A DNA stretch of 64,000 nt. Source: Streptomyces sp. NBC_00775 (GTDB lineage: Bacteria; Actinomycetota; Actinomycetes; Streptomycetales; Streptomycetaceae). A program made the position numbers and the translations under genes. Shown here in pieces: positions 7,315 to 15,917 of this stretch. The DNA is taken from assembly GCF_036347135.1 (NCBI RefSeq), contig NZ_CP108938.1:3100001-3164000 (forward strand), written 5' to 3'. The notes beneath the pieces were generated by a model, which saw only the letters and a program-made list of their open reading frames with translations, had not been told where the DNA came from and did no database searches. The first letter of the stretch is position 1. Every line of letters begins with the position of its first letter.

Positions 7315-8172
7315 TCAGGCCGTGGCCGTGTCGCTCGTCGGGGCCGAGGGGGTGTCGGCGGTCCCCTCGGTGGCCTCGGCCGCCTGTTCGGCGGCCTGAG
7401 CCGCCTGCTCGGCGGCCTTGGCCGACTTCGCGCGTTCGTCCGCGGCGGAACGGATCGCACGCCACGCGGACTCCGCGGCCTGCTGCTCCGCCTCCTTCTT
7501 GCTGCGGCCGGTGCCGGTGCCGTACGAGACGCCTCCGACGCGGGCGGCAGCAGTAAAGGTCTTCTCGTGGTCCGGGCCGGTCTCCGAGACCAGGTACTCG
7601 GGCACGCCGAGCCCCTCGGTCGCGGTGAGCTCCTGGAGACTGGTCTTCCAGTCCAGGCCCGCTCCCAGATTCGAGGACTTCTCGATCAGCGGGTCGAAGA
7701 GCCGGTGGACGAGCTCGCCCGCCGCGTCCAGACCCTGGTCGAGATAGACCGCGCCGATCACCGCTTCAAGGGTGTCGGCGAGGATGGATGCCTTGTCCCG
7801 GCCTCCCGTGCCTTCCTCGCCCCGGCCGAGCCGGATGAAGGAGCCGAGTTCGAGCCCGCGGCCCACCTCGGCCAGCGCACGAGAATTGACCACCGCGGCC
7901 CGCAACTTGGCCAGCTGGCCTTCGGGCAGGTCGGGGTGGGTGCGGTACAGCGTGTCCGTGACCACGAGGCCGAGCACGGAGTCCCCGAGGAACTCCAGAC
8001 GCTCGTTGGTCGGCAGACCGCCGTTCTCGTACGCGTAGGAACGGTGGGTCAGCGCACGCACCAGAAGGGCGGACTCGAGCTTGTACCCGAGCCGCCCTTC
8101 CAGAAGCGTGTGGGACGAGGCTGTGTTGTCCGCCTTTTTCTTGGCGTTTGAGTCCGCCTTGGCGTCAGACAT
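7315..8172 (-). CDS. rnc: Ribonuclease III
   Basis: ATG 8172 gives 285 residues. The RNase III catalytic domain carries the signature [15 protein letters not shown], with the acidic metal ligands E and D, and a second acidic site [14 protein letters not shown] double-stranded RNA-binding domain follows ([16 protein letters not shown] to [16 protein letters not shown]). The last 50 residues are an Ala/Glu-rich extension, common in Streptomyces and absent from E. coli. The enzyme processes rRNA precursors and structured mRNAs; the S. coelicolor orthologue (absB) is needed for antibiotic production. It follows DUF177 and rpmF. Confidence 0.95.
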   Translation of the reverse strand: MSDAKADSNAKKKADNTASSHTLLEGRLGYKLESALLVRALTHRSYAYENGGLPTNERLEFLGDSVLGLVVTDTLYRTHPDLPEGQLAKLRAAVVNSRALAEVGRGLELGSFIRLGRGEEGTGGRDKASILADTLEAVIGAVYLDQGLDAAGELVHRLFDPLIEKSSNLGAGLDWKTSLQELTATEGLGVPEYLVSETGPDHEKTFTAAARVGGVSYGTGTGRSKKEAEQQAAESAWRAIRSAADERAKSAKAAEQAAQAAEQAAEATEGTADTPSAPTSDTATA

Positions 8173-8191
8173 CAGACCTCTCACCAGCCGC

Positions 8192-8365
8192 TCAGACCTC
8201 GAGGACCTGGCGCTTGTTGTAGGTGCCGCAAGCGGGGCACGCGATGTGCTGCAGCTTGGGCTCGTGGCAGCGCTCGCACGCAACCAGGGTGGGGACCGCA
8301 GCCTTCCACTGCGACCGGCGGTGGCGCGTGTTGCTGCGCGACATCTTCCGCTTCGGAACAGCCAC
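8192..8365 (-). CDS. rpmF: Ribosomal protein L32 (zinc-ribbon form)
   Basis: GTG 8365 gives the 57-residue L32: [20 protein letters not shown], then a zinc ribbon CERC and CPAC, ending NKRQVLEV. It is a large-subunit protein near the tunnel exit. All four cysteines are present, so this is the zinc-binding paralogue used under zinc sufficiency; streptomycetes usually have a cysteine-less copy elsewhere under Zur control. The start lies two bases after the DUF177 stop, so the genes are translationally coupled. Confidence 0.95.
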   Translation of the reverse strand: MAVPKRKMSRSNTRHRRSQWKAAVPTLVACERCHEPKLQHIACPACGTYNKRQVLEV

Positions 8366-8367
8366 GG

Positions 8368-9021
8368 CTACTTCTCCTGCTTCTCGTCGACGTGCGCTGA
8401 TGGAAGCGCGCCGCCGCTCAACTCGTCCTTCTCGCCGTCTCCGGATGAACCAGCGAGTCCCTGCAGTGCCGCCCAACGGATGTCGACGGCGTCGTGGTGG
8501 TGGTCCGGGTCGTCCGCGAGCCGCACTCCGCATTCGGAGCACAAGCCGGGGCAGTCGTCCTGGCACACCGGCTGCATCGGCAGTGCGAGCACCACCGCAT
8601 CACGCAGCACGGATTCGAGGTCGAACAAACCGTCCTCGATGAAGAGCCTGTCCTCGTCTTCCTCGGCGTCGTCGACCGGCTCCGCTTTCACGCGGCCCCG
8701 GTCGTCGGCGTCAGGGTACGAGAACATCTCCTGGAAGTCCGCTTCGAGCTCCAGCTCAAGCGGCTCCAGACACCTTACGCACTCCCCCTTGGCCTGTGCA
8801 CGGGCGGTGCCTGTGACGAGCACCCCTTCCATGACCGACTCAAGGCGGAGTTCGAGCTCCACCGGGGCGCCTTCCGGCACTCCGATGACTCCCTGGATCC
8901 CGAGATCCTTGGGTGCGTCGATCGTGCGGGTCAAGCGCTGCAGCGCGCCAGGACGCCGCCCCAGCTCGTGTGTGTCGAACACGAGAGGGTTGCGGTGGTC
9001 GAGGCGGGTGTTCAGAGCCAT
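8368..9021 (-). CDS. DUF177 (YceD) family protein
   Basis: A 217-residue protein starting at ATG 9021 ([20 protein letters not shown]). The DUF177 core includes the [12 protein letters not shown] motif near residue 80 and a C-terminal cysteine cluster, [13 protein letters not shown], which probably binds metal. Bacterial YceD homologues are nearly always encoded directly before rpmF, as here, and influence 23S rRNA processing or accumulation. The tail after residue 190 is acidic and variable. It is transcribed with rpmF and probably rnc. Confidence 0.85.
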   Translation of the reverse strand: MALNTRLDHRNPLVFDTHELGRRPGALQRLTRTIDAPKDLGIQGVIGVPEGAPVELELRLESVMEGVLVTGTARAQAKGECVRCLEPLELELEADFQEMFSYPDADDRGRVKAEPVDDAEEDEDRLFIEDGLFDLESVLRDAVVLALPMQPVCQDDCPGLCSECGVRLADDPDHHHDAVDIRWAALQGLAGSSGDGEKDELSGGALPSAHVDEKQEK

Positions 9022-9210
9022 TCCTGCTTTCGATCTTCGAAGCTCAAGGGGTTGCCACCCCTTGGTGTTCCGTGGGCAGCGTTGATCGCGGACGTACGCG
9101 CGACCGAAGAGCCAGGATACTGGACCTTTCGCTCTCGGCCCAATCCGGTGTGCGCTGCCCATCCCGCGCACCGGCGTGCGCCCCCGCCTCGGGGGCCGCG
9201 ACCACCGGAA

Positions 9211-10290
9211 TCAGTGGCCGCCGCGCCCTTGCTCGTACGCCCGCAGCTGCTCCGCGCTGATCATGCTGGTGTCGAAGAGGCTGGTCTCGTCGAGGCTGTG
9301 CGCCTGCTGGTCCATGGCGTGCGCCTGCGGCTGGGCGTAGGCCTGCTGCCCGCTCTGGTCGTACGCCGGCTGCTGGTCGTACCCCTGCTGCTGCGGGTAG
9401 GCGGCGTACGGGTCGGCCTGCTGGTAGCCGTACGCGTCCTGCTGGGCGTACTGCTGCTGATACCCGTATGGATCGGCCTGCTGCTGGTACGCGTAGGCGT
9501 CCTGCTGCCCGTACGACGGCTGGGCGGGCACCTCGGGGGTCTGGGCGGGCTGCTCGGGGGCGTCCGAGAGCTCCGCGAGGCCGGCCAGGTAGTCGGAGTC
9601 GCTGGTGTGCAGGCCGGGCGTCCCGTCCTCGCCGAAGGCGCTCAGATCGCCCAGGTCGTCGCTGGCGATCCGGCCGTGCAGCTTCTGCCGGCCGCGGCCG
9701 ACGGCCTCCAGGGTCTTGGCGAGCACGGCCTCGAAGGCGCCGAGCTTCACGTCGACGTATTCGTCGGCGTTGCGGCGCAGGGTCTCCGGGTCGTGGCTGC
9801 GCTCGGGGGCGTCCTCGTCCTCGTACCCCTGCTCATCAATGCCGGGACCGGTGCCGAGGAGCTTCTCGCGGCCGCGGCCGACGGAGCCGAGGGTCTTGGT
9901 GAGGACGACCTCGAAGTTGGCGAGCTTGGAGTCGACGTAGTCGTCGGCCTCCGCGCGGACCTCCTCGGCCTCCTTGCGGGCCTCGGCGAGGATGCGGTCG
10001 GCCTCGTTCTGGGAGCGGCGGGCGACCTCGGTGTCGGAGATCAGGGAGCCGCGCTCGGCGTGCGCGGTCTGGATGATCCGCTCGGCCTCCTGACGGGCCT
10101 GCTCGACCATTTCCTCGCGGCCGCCGATCAGCTCCTGGGCCTGGGCGAGGGAGCCGGGCAGCGCCTGGCGCACCTCTTCGAGCATCGAGAGCAGCTCGGC
10201 GCGGTTGACCACGCACGAGGCCGACATGGGCATGGAGCGGGCGCTGCCGACCGCCCCGACGATCTCATCGAGCTTCTTCTGCACGTCCAC
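9211..10290 (-). CDS. DivIVA/SepIVA-like coiled-coil protein
   Basis: A 359-residue protein starting at GTG 10290 (DVQKKLDEIVGAV). Residues 30-150 are a long coiled coil rich in Ala/Glu/Arg (QEAERIIQTAHAERGS to KEAEEVRAEADDYVDSKLAN). The segment around DDYVDSKLANFEVVLTKTLG recurs as DEYVDVKLGAFEAVLAKTLE, an internal duplication. The last 120 residues are a low-complexity tail of Gln, Tyr, Ala and Pro (QQDAYGYQQADPY type). This fits the actinobacterial DivIVA-related group that includes mycobacterial SepIVA, involved in septation or polar growth. It is often mis-annotated as an ATP synthase b subunit. Confidence 0.75.
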   Translation of the reverse strand: MDVQKKLDEIVGAVGSARSMPMSASCVVNRAELLSMLEEVRQALPGSLAQAQELIGGREEMVEQARQEAERIIQTAHAERGSLISDTEVARRSQNEADRILAEARKEAEEVRAEADDYVDSKLANFEVVLTKTLGSVGRGREKLLGTGPGIDEQGYEDEDAPERSHDPETLRRNADEYVDVKLGAFEAVLAKTLEAVGRGRQKLHGRIASDDLGDLSAFGEDGTPGLHTSDSDYLAGLAELSDAPEQPAQTPEVPAQPSYGQQDAYAYQQQADPYGYQQQYAQQDAYGYQQADPYAAYPQQQGYDQQPAYDQSGQQAYAQPQAHAMDQQAHSLDETSLFDTSMISAEQLRAYEQGRGGH

Positions 10291-10389
10291 CGTGTGCTCG
10301 CCACTCTCTACAGCTGTGATGGAGACGGACGGGTCGACTGTACGACCACTCCTGCCCCGCCCGACACCGGGTGACGGACTGTCAGGGGT

Positions 10390-10899
10390 TCAGCCCTTGC
10401 CGAGTCGTTCCTTCAGCGCGTCGAGGACCACCGGTGGCACCAGGTGGGAGATGTCGCCGCCCCACTGGGCGACCTCCTTGACCAGCGAGGAGGAGAGGAA
10501 GCTGTAGGTGGGGCTGGTCGGGATGAACAGCGTTTCGACGCCCGAGAGGCCGTTGTTCATCTGGGCCATCTGGAGTTCGTAGTCGAAGTCGCTGACCGCG
10601 CGCAGACCCTTGACGATGGCGGGGATGTCGCGCTGCTTGCAGAAGTCGACGAGCAGGCCGTGGTAGGCCTCGACCTGGATATTGCCGTACTCGGCGGTGA
10701 CCTCGCGGATCAGCTCGATCCGCTCGTCGACGGTGAACAGGCCCTGCTTCGACTGATTGATCATCACCACGACGTGCACGACGTCGTACAGCCTGGAAGC
10801 GCGGGCGATGATGTCGAGGTGTCCATTGGTGATGGGGTCGAATGACCCCGGACAGACGGCGCGGCGCAACTGTGGTCCCTCGCTCTCCGGTCCGGTCAT
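10390..10899 (-). CDS. coaD: Phosphopantetheine adenylyltransferase
   Basis: ATG 10899 gives 169 residues. The nucleotidyltransferase motif CPGSFDPITNGHLDIIARA carries the T/HxGH loop (TNGH), and the C-terminal block PTSPTYSFLSSSLVKEVA is the second ATP-binding signature. It transfers AMP from ATP to 4'-phosphopantetheine, the penultimate step of coenzyme A synthesis. The start overlaps the rsmD stop by four bases (ATGA), so the two genes form an operon, a near-universal bacterial pairing. Confidence 0.95.
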   Translation of the reverse strand: MTGPESEGPQLRRAVCPGSFDPITNGHLDIIARASRLYDVVHVVVMINQSKQGLFTVDERIELIREVTAEYGNIQVEAYHGLLVDFCKQRDIPAIVKGLRAVSDFDYELQMAQMNNGLSGVETLFIPTSPTYSFLSSSLVKEVAQWGGDISHLVPPVVLDALKERLGKG

Positions 10900-11483
10900 C
10901 GTGCGTCTTCGCACGTAGAGGCGGCGCGACCGTACCAAAACGTCCCCTCGCCGTAACGACGGGCCCTGATCGCTTCGAAGCCGTCGGGCCAGCCGAATTC
11001 GCCGCCTCTGGTGCTGCGCTCCACGGTGACGAGGGCTTCGGCCGCGAGCCAGCCCTGCGTGCGGAGTGTGAGCAGAATCTCCCGAAGATCGTCGTCCGAG
11101 ACGGCGTACGGGGGGTCGAGGAAGACCAGGTCGTACGGGTCTGCCGGCGCCGGCGCCTGGATGATCTGTTCCGCTTTGCCCGATCTGACCTCGGCGCCGG
11201 GGAGACCCAGCGACTTGACGTTCTCGCGGATGACCTTGGCCGCGCGGGCGTCGGCCTCGACGAGCAGGGTGTGTCCGGCGCCGCGGCTGAGCGCCTCCAG
11301 GCCGACGGCACCGGAACCGGCGTACAGGTCGAGCACGCGCTCCCCGTGCAACGGGCCGCCGAGCAGGGACTGCCAGGTGGAGAAGAGGCCCTCGCGCGCC
11401 CGGTCGGAGGTGGGCCGGGTGCCGGTGCCCGGCGGGACGGCTAGGCGGCGTCCGCCGGCTGCGCCGGCGATCACGCGGGTCAT
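10896..11483 (-). CDS. rsmD: 16S rRNA (guanine966-N2)-methyltransferase
   Basis: A 195-residue class I methyltransferase. MTRVIAGAAGGRRL is the conserved RsmD N-terminus, VLDLYAGSGAVGLEALSRGA the SAM-binding motif I, and LVFLDPPYAVSDD the catalytic DPPY motif that positions the exocyclic amine. It methylates G966 of 16S rRNA in the assembled small subunit. It lies about 215 bp downstream of recG on the same strand and overlaps coaD at its 3' end. Confidence 0.9.
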   Translation of the reverse strand: MTRVIAGAAGGRRLAVPPGTGTRPTSDRAREGLFSTWQSLLGGPLHGERVLDLYAGSGAVGLEALSRGAGHTLLVEADARAAKVIRENVKSLGLPGAEVRSGKAEQIIQAPAPADPYDLVFLDPPYAVSDDDLREILLTLRTQGWLAAEALVTVERSTRGGEFGWPDGFEAIRARRYGEGTFWYGRAASTCEDAR

Positions 11484-11557
11484 CTGGAGTCCTTGTCCGT
11501 GGGGGTGGCTACGGGTCCAGTTTGGCAGGCGGAGGTGGGGGGTGTTCTGCGTCGTGG

Positions 11558-11697
11558 GCGGCTACGGGCTTCGTCGTGGCTGCTCGCGTCCACGCGGCGG
11601 AGCCGTATATCCACATCGACACCGCCCCTGTCCACATCGACACCGCCCCGCTGTGGACATGGACACAGCCCCGCGCCTCTTACGGGGGGCTGTGCAC
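11558..11697. repeat. Intergenic repeat block between recG and rsmD
   Basis: The block contains two tandem copies of TCCACATCGACACCGCCCC (from about 11609 and 11632) followed by a diverged inverted copy (GCTGTGGACATGGACACAGC). It is preceded by GTCGTGGCTGCTCGCGTCCA, which resembles the dispersed intergenic Streptomyces sequence also seen at 28683. No gene is visible. It probably forms RNA structure at the 3' end of the recG message. Confidence 0.5.
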
Positions 11698-13911
11698 TCA
11701 GCCCTTGTCCAAGTACTGCTCTCTCTCCTCGTCCAGCAACGCGTCCAGCGCCGTCCGCAGGCCGGGCAGGCGCTCCAGCTCCGGGTCGGCGGCGACGACC
11801 GCGGCGGCCTCCTCACGGGCCTCGGCGATGATCTCCTCGTCCTCGATGACGGCGAGCATCCGCAGCGAGGAGCGGACGCCGGACTGCGCCTGGCCGAGGA
11901 CGTCGCCCTCGCGGCGCTGCTCGAGGTCGATGCGGGAGAGCTCGAAGCCGTCGAGCGTGGACGCCACCGCGGTCAGCCGCTGGCGGGCCGGGCTCGCCTC
12001 CGCCATCTCGCTGACCAGGAGGCAGAGTCCGGCGGCGGAGCCTCGGCCGACGCGGCCGCGCAGCTGGTGGAGCTGGGAGACGCCGAACCGGTCGGCGTCC
12101 ATGATCACCATCGCCGTGGCGTTCGGCACGTTCACCCCGACCTCGATCACGGTCGTCGCGACCAGGACGTCCGTCTCGCCCGCGGCGAAGCGGCGCATCA
12201 CGGCGTCCTTGTCGTCGGGTTGCATACGGCCGTGCAGGACCTCGACCTTGAGGCCTTGGAGGGGGCCCTTGGCGAGCTGGTCGGCGACGTCGAGGACGGC
12301 GAGGGGAGGGCGCTTCTCGGCCTCGTCCTCGGGGGACTTCTTCTTGGTCTTCTTCGGGTCGTCCTCCTCGTCTCCGATGCGGGGGCAGACGACGTACGCC
12401 TGATGGCCGTTCTCCACCTCCTCGCGTACGCGCTCCCACGCGCGCGTGAGGAAGTGCGGTTTGTCGGCGGCCGGGACGACATGGCTGGCGATGGGCGAAC
12501 GTCCGGCGGGGAGCTGGTCGAGGACCGAGGTCTCCAGGTCGCCGAAGACCGTCATGGCGACGGTGCGCGGAATGGGCGTGGCGGTCATGACCAGGAGGTG
12601 CGGGGGCTGCTTGCCCTTGCCGCGCAGGGCGTCGCGCTGCTCGACGCCGAAGCGGTGCTGCTCGTCGACCACGACCAGGCCCAGGTCGTGGAACTGGACC
12701 TTGTCCTCGATCAGCGCATGCGTGCCGATGACGATCCCGGACTCACCGGTGATCAGATCGAGCAGCGCCTGCCGCCGCGCCGCCGCGCCCATGGACCCGG
12801 TGAGCAGCACGACCTTGGTGGAGTGCTCGGCCCCGCCGAGCATGCCGCCCTCGGCCAGCTCCCCCATCATCTCGGTGATCGACCGGTGGTGCTGCTGGGC
12901 GAGCACCTCGGTGGGCGCGAGCATCGCGGCCTGCCCGCCCGCGTCGACGACGGCGAGCATGGCGCGCAGGGCCACCATCGTCTTGCCCGATCCGACCTCT
13001 CCCTGGAGCAGCCGGTGCATCGGATGCTCGGTGGCGAGGTCGTCGAAGATCTCCTTGGAGACCTTCTGCTGGCCCTCGGTGAGGGTGAAGGGCAGCTTGG
13101 CGTCGAAGGCGGTGAGCAGGCCGTCCGGCTTGGGGGTGCGGGCCACGGCCGGGAGTTGGGCGTCGGCGTGGCGGCGGCGGGCCAGGGCGACTTGGAGGAC
13201 GAAGGCCTCGTCCCACTTGAGGCGGGCGCGGGCGTCGTGGATGTCGGCCTTGGTGTGCGGGCGGTGGATCTTGAGGAGGGCTTCGGGGAGGGCGACCAGG
13301 CCGCGGCCGTCCCGGAGGGAGTCCGGGAGGGGGTCGACGGCTTCCTGGGCGCTCGGCAGCACCGTCTGCACGGACTTGGCGATCTTCCAGGACTCCAGCT
13401 TGGCGGTGGCCGGGTAGATCGGGATGAGGGCGCCCGCCCAGGAGTCGACGCTCTCGGCGGCTTCGTCGCTGTCGCCGCGCAGCAGCTCGTACGCCGGATG
13501 GGCCAGCTGGAGGCGGTGGTTGAAGACGGAGACCTTGCCGGAGAACATCGCGCGCGTGCCGGGCAGGAGGTCCTTGTGGGGCTTGTGCACGCCGTTGCCG
13601 AAGAAGACCAGTTGGAGGCGGCCGCTGCCGTCCGTGATGGTGACTTCGAGGCGCTGGCCCTTGCCGCGGGGTGCCCTGGACGAGGCGAAGGTGTGCAGGC
13701 GCGCGTCGGCGACCTGGGCGACTACCGTCACATGCTCGTCCATGGGGAGGTCGGCGAGGTGGGTGAGCTGCCCGCGCTCCTCGTATCTGCGCGGATAGTG
13801 GTGCAGCAGATCGCCGACGGTGTGCAGGCCGAGGTGCTCGGCCATCACCTTCGCGGTGGCGGGACCGAGCGCCTTCTTCAGTGGTTCTTCGAGCACGGGC
13901 ACGAGATCCAT
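11698..13911 (-). CDS. recG: ATP-dependent DNA helicase RecG
   Basis: A 737-residue superfamily 2 helicase; ATG 13911 (MDLVPVLEEPLKKALG) is preferred over a start seven codons upstream. The N-terminal wedge domain includes an OB fold (VTITDGSGRLQLVFFGNG) that unwinds branched DNA. Motif I is GEVGSGKTMVA, motif II DEQHRFGVEQR, motif III TATPIPRT and motif VI QLRGRVGRG. An acidic/lysine-rich insertion (EEDDPKKTKKKSPEDEAEK) in the C-terminal helicase domain is typical of Streptomyces. It remodels stalled forks and R-loops. It is divergent from the HSP90-like gene. Confidence 0.95.
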   Translation of the reverse strand: MDLVPVLEEPLKKALGPATAKVMAEHLGLHTVGDLLHHYPRRYEERGQLTHLADLPMDEHVTVVAQVADARLHTFASSRAPRGKGQRLEVTITDGSGRLQLVFFGNGVHKPHKDLLPGTRAMFSGKVSVFNHRLQLAHPAYELLRGDSDEAAESVDSWAGALIPIYPATAKLESWKIAKSVQTVLPSAQEAVDPLPDSLRDGRGLVALPEALLKIHRPHTKADIHDARARLKWDEAFVLQVALARRRHADAQLPAVARTPKPDGLLTAFDAKLPFTLTEGQQKVSKEIFDDLATEHPMHRLLQGEVGSGKTMVALRAMLAVVDAGGQAAMLAPTEVLAQQHHRSITEMMGELAEGGMLGGAEHSTKVVLLTGSMGAAARRQALLDLITGESGIVIGTHALIEDKVQFHDLGLVVVDEQHRFGVEQRDALRGKGKQPPHLLVMTATPIPRTVAMTVFGDLETSVLDQLPAGRSPIASHVVPAADKPHFLTRAWERVREEVENGHQAYVVCPRIGDEEDDPKKTKKKSPEDEAEKRPPLAVLDVADQLAKGPLQGLKVEVLHGRMQPDDKDAVMRRFAAGETDVLVATTVIEVGVNVPNATAMVIMDADRFGVSQLHQLRGRVGRGSAAGLCLLVSEMAEASPARQRLTAVASTLDGFELSRIDLEQRREGDVLGQAQSGVRSSLRMLAVIEDEEIIAEAREEAAAVVAADPELERLPGLRTALDALLDEEREQYLDKG

Positions 13912-14078
13912 TGCACACCACAGCACTGACAATGCCGTATACGTCCTGGAAATCCGCTGGTCAGGCGGGTCGTTCCGGGCCTAGGATGACCCGCTCCGGC
14001 CCTCTTCGCGGTCACCGTCCGCCGGGACCGCCCGACCCCGCGCCGTCGCCCGTCCCCCCACCCACCGGCGCAGCGACG

Positions 14079-15917
14079 ATGGACTCCCAGACTTCACAGC
14101 CATCACAGGCACCCCAGTCACCTCATACGTTCCAGGTCGACCTGCGCGGTTTGGTGGACCTGCTCTCCCATCATCTCTACTCCAGTCCCAAGGTCTATCT
14201 GCGCGAACTGCTGCAGAACGCCGTGGACGCGATCACCGCGCGCCGCGCCGAGCAGCCCCATGCCCCGGCCACCGTGCGCCTGTACGCCGAGGGCGGCGCC
14301 CTGCGGGTGGAGGACTCCGGTGTGGGGCTCACCGAGTCCGACGTGCACAACCTCCTCGCGACGATCGGGCGCAGCTCCAAGCGGAACGACGGTCTGGAGT
14401 CGGCCCGGTCCGACTTCCTGGGGCAGTTCGGCATCGGGTTGCTGGCGTGTTTCGTCGTCGCCGAACGCATCCGCGTCGTCAGCCGCAGCGCGCGGACGCC
14501 CGACGCAGCGCCCGTGGAGTGGACGGCGGCCGACGACGGCTCGTACACCGTGCGCACGCTGCCGCACGAGGCGCGCACCGAACCGGGCACCACCGTGCAC
14601 CTGGTGGCGCGCGCCGGGGCCGGCGAGTGGCTGAGCGAGGAGCGGGTCCGGTCGCTGGCGCGGGACTTCGGGTCGCTGCTGCCGTACGACGTGCGCGTCG
14701 GCGACGAGGTGATCGCGGACCTTCCGGCGCCCTGGGATCGTCCTTATGCGAGCCCTGCCACCCGAAGGGTGGCGCTGGCACGGCACTGCCACGACCTGTT
14801 CGGTTTCACGCCGCTGGACTCGATCGACCTGGACGTGCCGCTCGCCGGGATCCGGGGCGTGGCGTACGTCCTGCCGTCCGCGGTCAGCCCGGCCCAGCGG
14901 GCGGGCCACCGCGTGCACCTGAAGGGCATGCTGCTCACCGAGCGGGCCGAACAGCTGCTGCCCGACTGGGCGTTCTTCGTGCGCTGCGTCCTCGACACGG
15001 ACAGCCTGCGGCCCACCGCGTCGCGGGAGTCGCTGTACGAGGACGAGACGCTCGCGGCCGTACGGGAAGCGCTGGGCGAAAGGATTCGCTCCTGGCTGAC
15101 CGGGCTCGCGGCGGGTGACCCGGAGCGCCTGGAGGCCTTCCTCTCCGTCCACTACCTGGGCGTGAAGTCCCTGGCGCGGCACGACAGGGAAATGCTGCGC
15201 ACGATGCTGCCGTGGCTGCCCTTCGAGACGACCGACGGGCGGCTGTCCCTGGAGGAGTTCGCGCAGCGGCACCCGGTGGTGCACTTCACGCGGACCGTGG
15301 AGGAGTACCGGCAGGTCGCGCCGATCGCCTCCGCGCAGGGCGTCGGGGTGATCAACGGCGGCTACACGTACGACAGCGAGCTGATCGAGGCGCTGCCGTC
15401 GGTGCGTCCGGGCACGGTCGTGTCGGAGCTGGACGCCGACACCGTGACGGCGCACCTGGACGCGGTCGACCCGGCCGAGGAACTGGCTCTGTCGGCCTTC
15501 CTGGCAGCCGCGCGGGCCAAACTCGACCCGCTGGGCTGCGATGTGGTCCTGCGCGCCTTCCACCCGCTGTCGGTCCCGGCGCTGCACCTGGACGACCGGG
15601 CGGCCCGCCACGAGCAGGCCCGCGCGGAGGCGGAGGAGCAGGCCGACGACCTGTGGGCGGGCATTCTCGGCTCGCTGCGGGGCAGCGCTCCACGCGCGCG
15701 TCTGGTCCTCAACCACCTCAACCCGCTGATCCGAAGGATCAGTTCACTCAATGACCCGGAGCTGATAGGCACCGCCACCGAGTCCCTCTACGGGCAAGCC
15801 CTCCTCATGGCGCAGCGCCCCCTGCGGCCGGCCGACTCCGCGCTCCTCAACCGCGCGTTCATCGGCCTCCTGGAGTGGGCCACCCACACCGACCCCGGGA
15901 AGGACGACCGCCGATGA
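14079..15917 (+). CDS. HSP90-family GHKL ATPase
   Basis: ATG 14079 gives 612 residues. The N-terminal GHKL ATPase domain is clear: FQVDLRGLVDLLSHHLYSSP, then YLRELLQNAVDAI (N box), VEDSGVGLTESDVHNLL (G1) and DFLGQFGIGLLACFV (G2). The middle domain follows (RVHLKGMLLTE, then SLRPTASRESLYED, a catalytic-loop equivalent). The C-terminal region differs from housekeeping HtpG. It overlaps the next gene by four bases (ATGA), so a large TPR-like protein is made together with it. It probably acts as a specialised chaperone or ATP-driven switch; its client is unknown. No ribosome site is obvious at the start. Confidence 0.8.
   Translation: MDSQTSQPSQAPQSPHTFQVDLRGLVDLLSHHLYSSPKVYLRELLQNAVDAITARRAEQPHAPATVRLYAEGGALRVEDSGVGLTESDVHNLLATIGRSSKRNDGLESARSDFLGQFGIGLLACFVVAERIRVVSRSARTPDAAPVEWTAADDGSYTVRTLPHEARTEPGTTVHLVARAGAGEWLSEERVRSLARDFGSLLPYDVRVGDEVIADLPAPWDRPYASPATRRVALARHCHDLFGFTPLDSIDLDVPLAGIRGVAYVLPSAVSPAQRAGHRVHLKGMLLTERAEQLLPDWAFFVRCVLDTDSLRPTASRESLYEDETLAAVREALGERIRSWLTGLAAGDPERLEAFLSVHYLGVKSLARHDREMLRTMLPWLPFETTDGRLSLEEFAQRHPVVHFTRTVEEYRQVAPIASAQGVGVINGGYTYDSELIEALPSVRPGTVVSELDADTVTAHLDAVDPAEELALSAFLAAARAKLDPLGCDVVLRAFHPLSVPALHLDDRAARHEQARAEAEEQADDLWAGILGSLRGSAPRARLVLNHLNPLIRRISSLNDPELIGTATESLYGQALLMAQRPLRPADSALLNRAFIGLLEWATHTDPGKDDRR

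Noticed and set aside
11011..13929. 972-codon plus-strand frame across recG
   Set aside because: A long antisense shadow of recG, typical of very high-GC DNA; the RecG helicase motifs on the minus strand are decisive.
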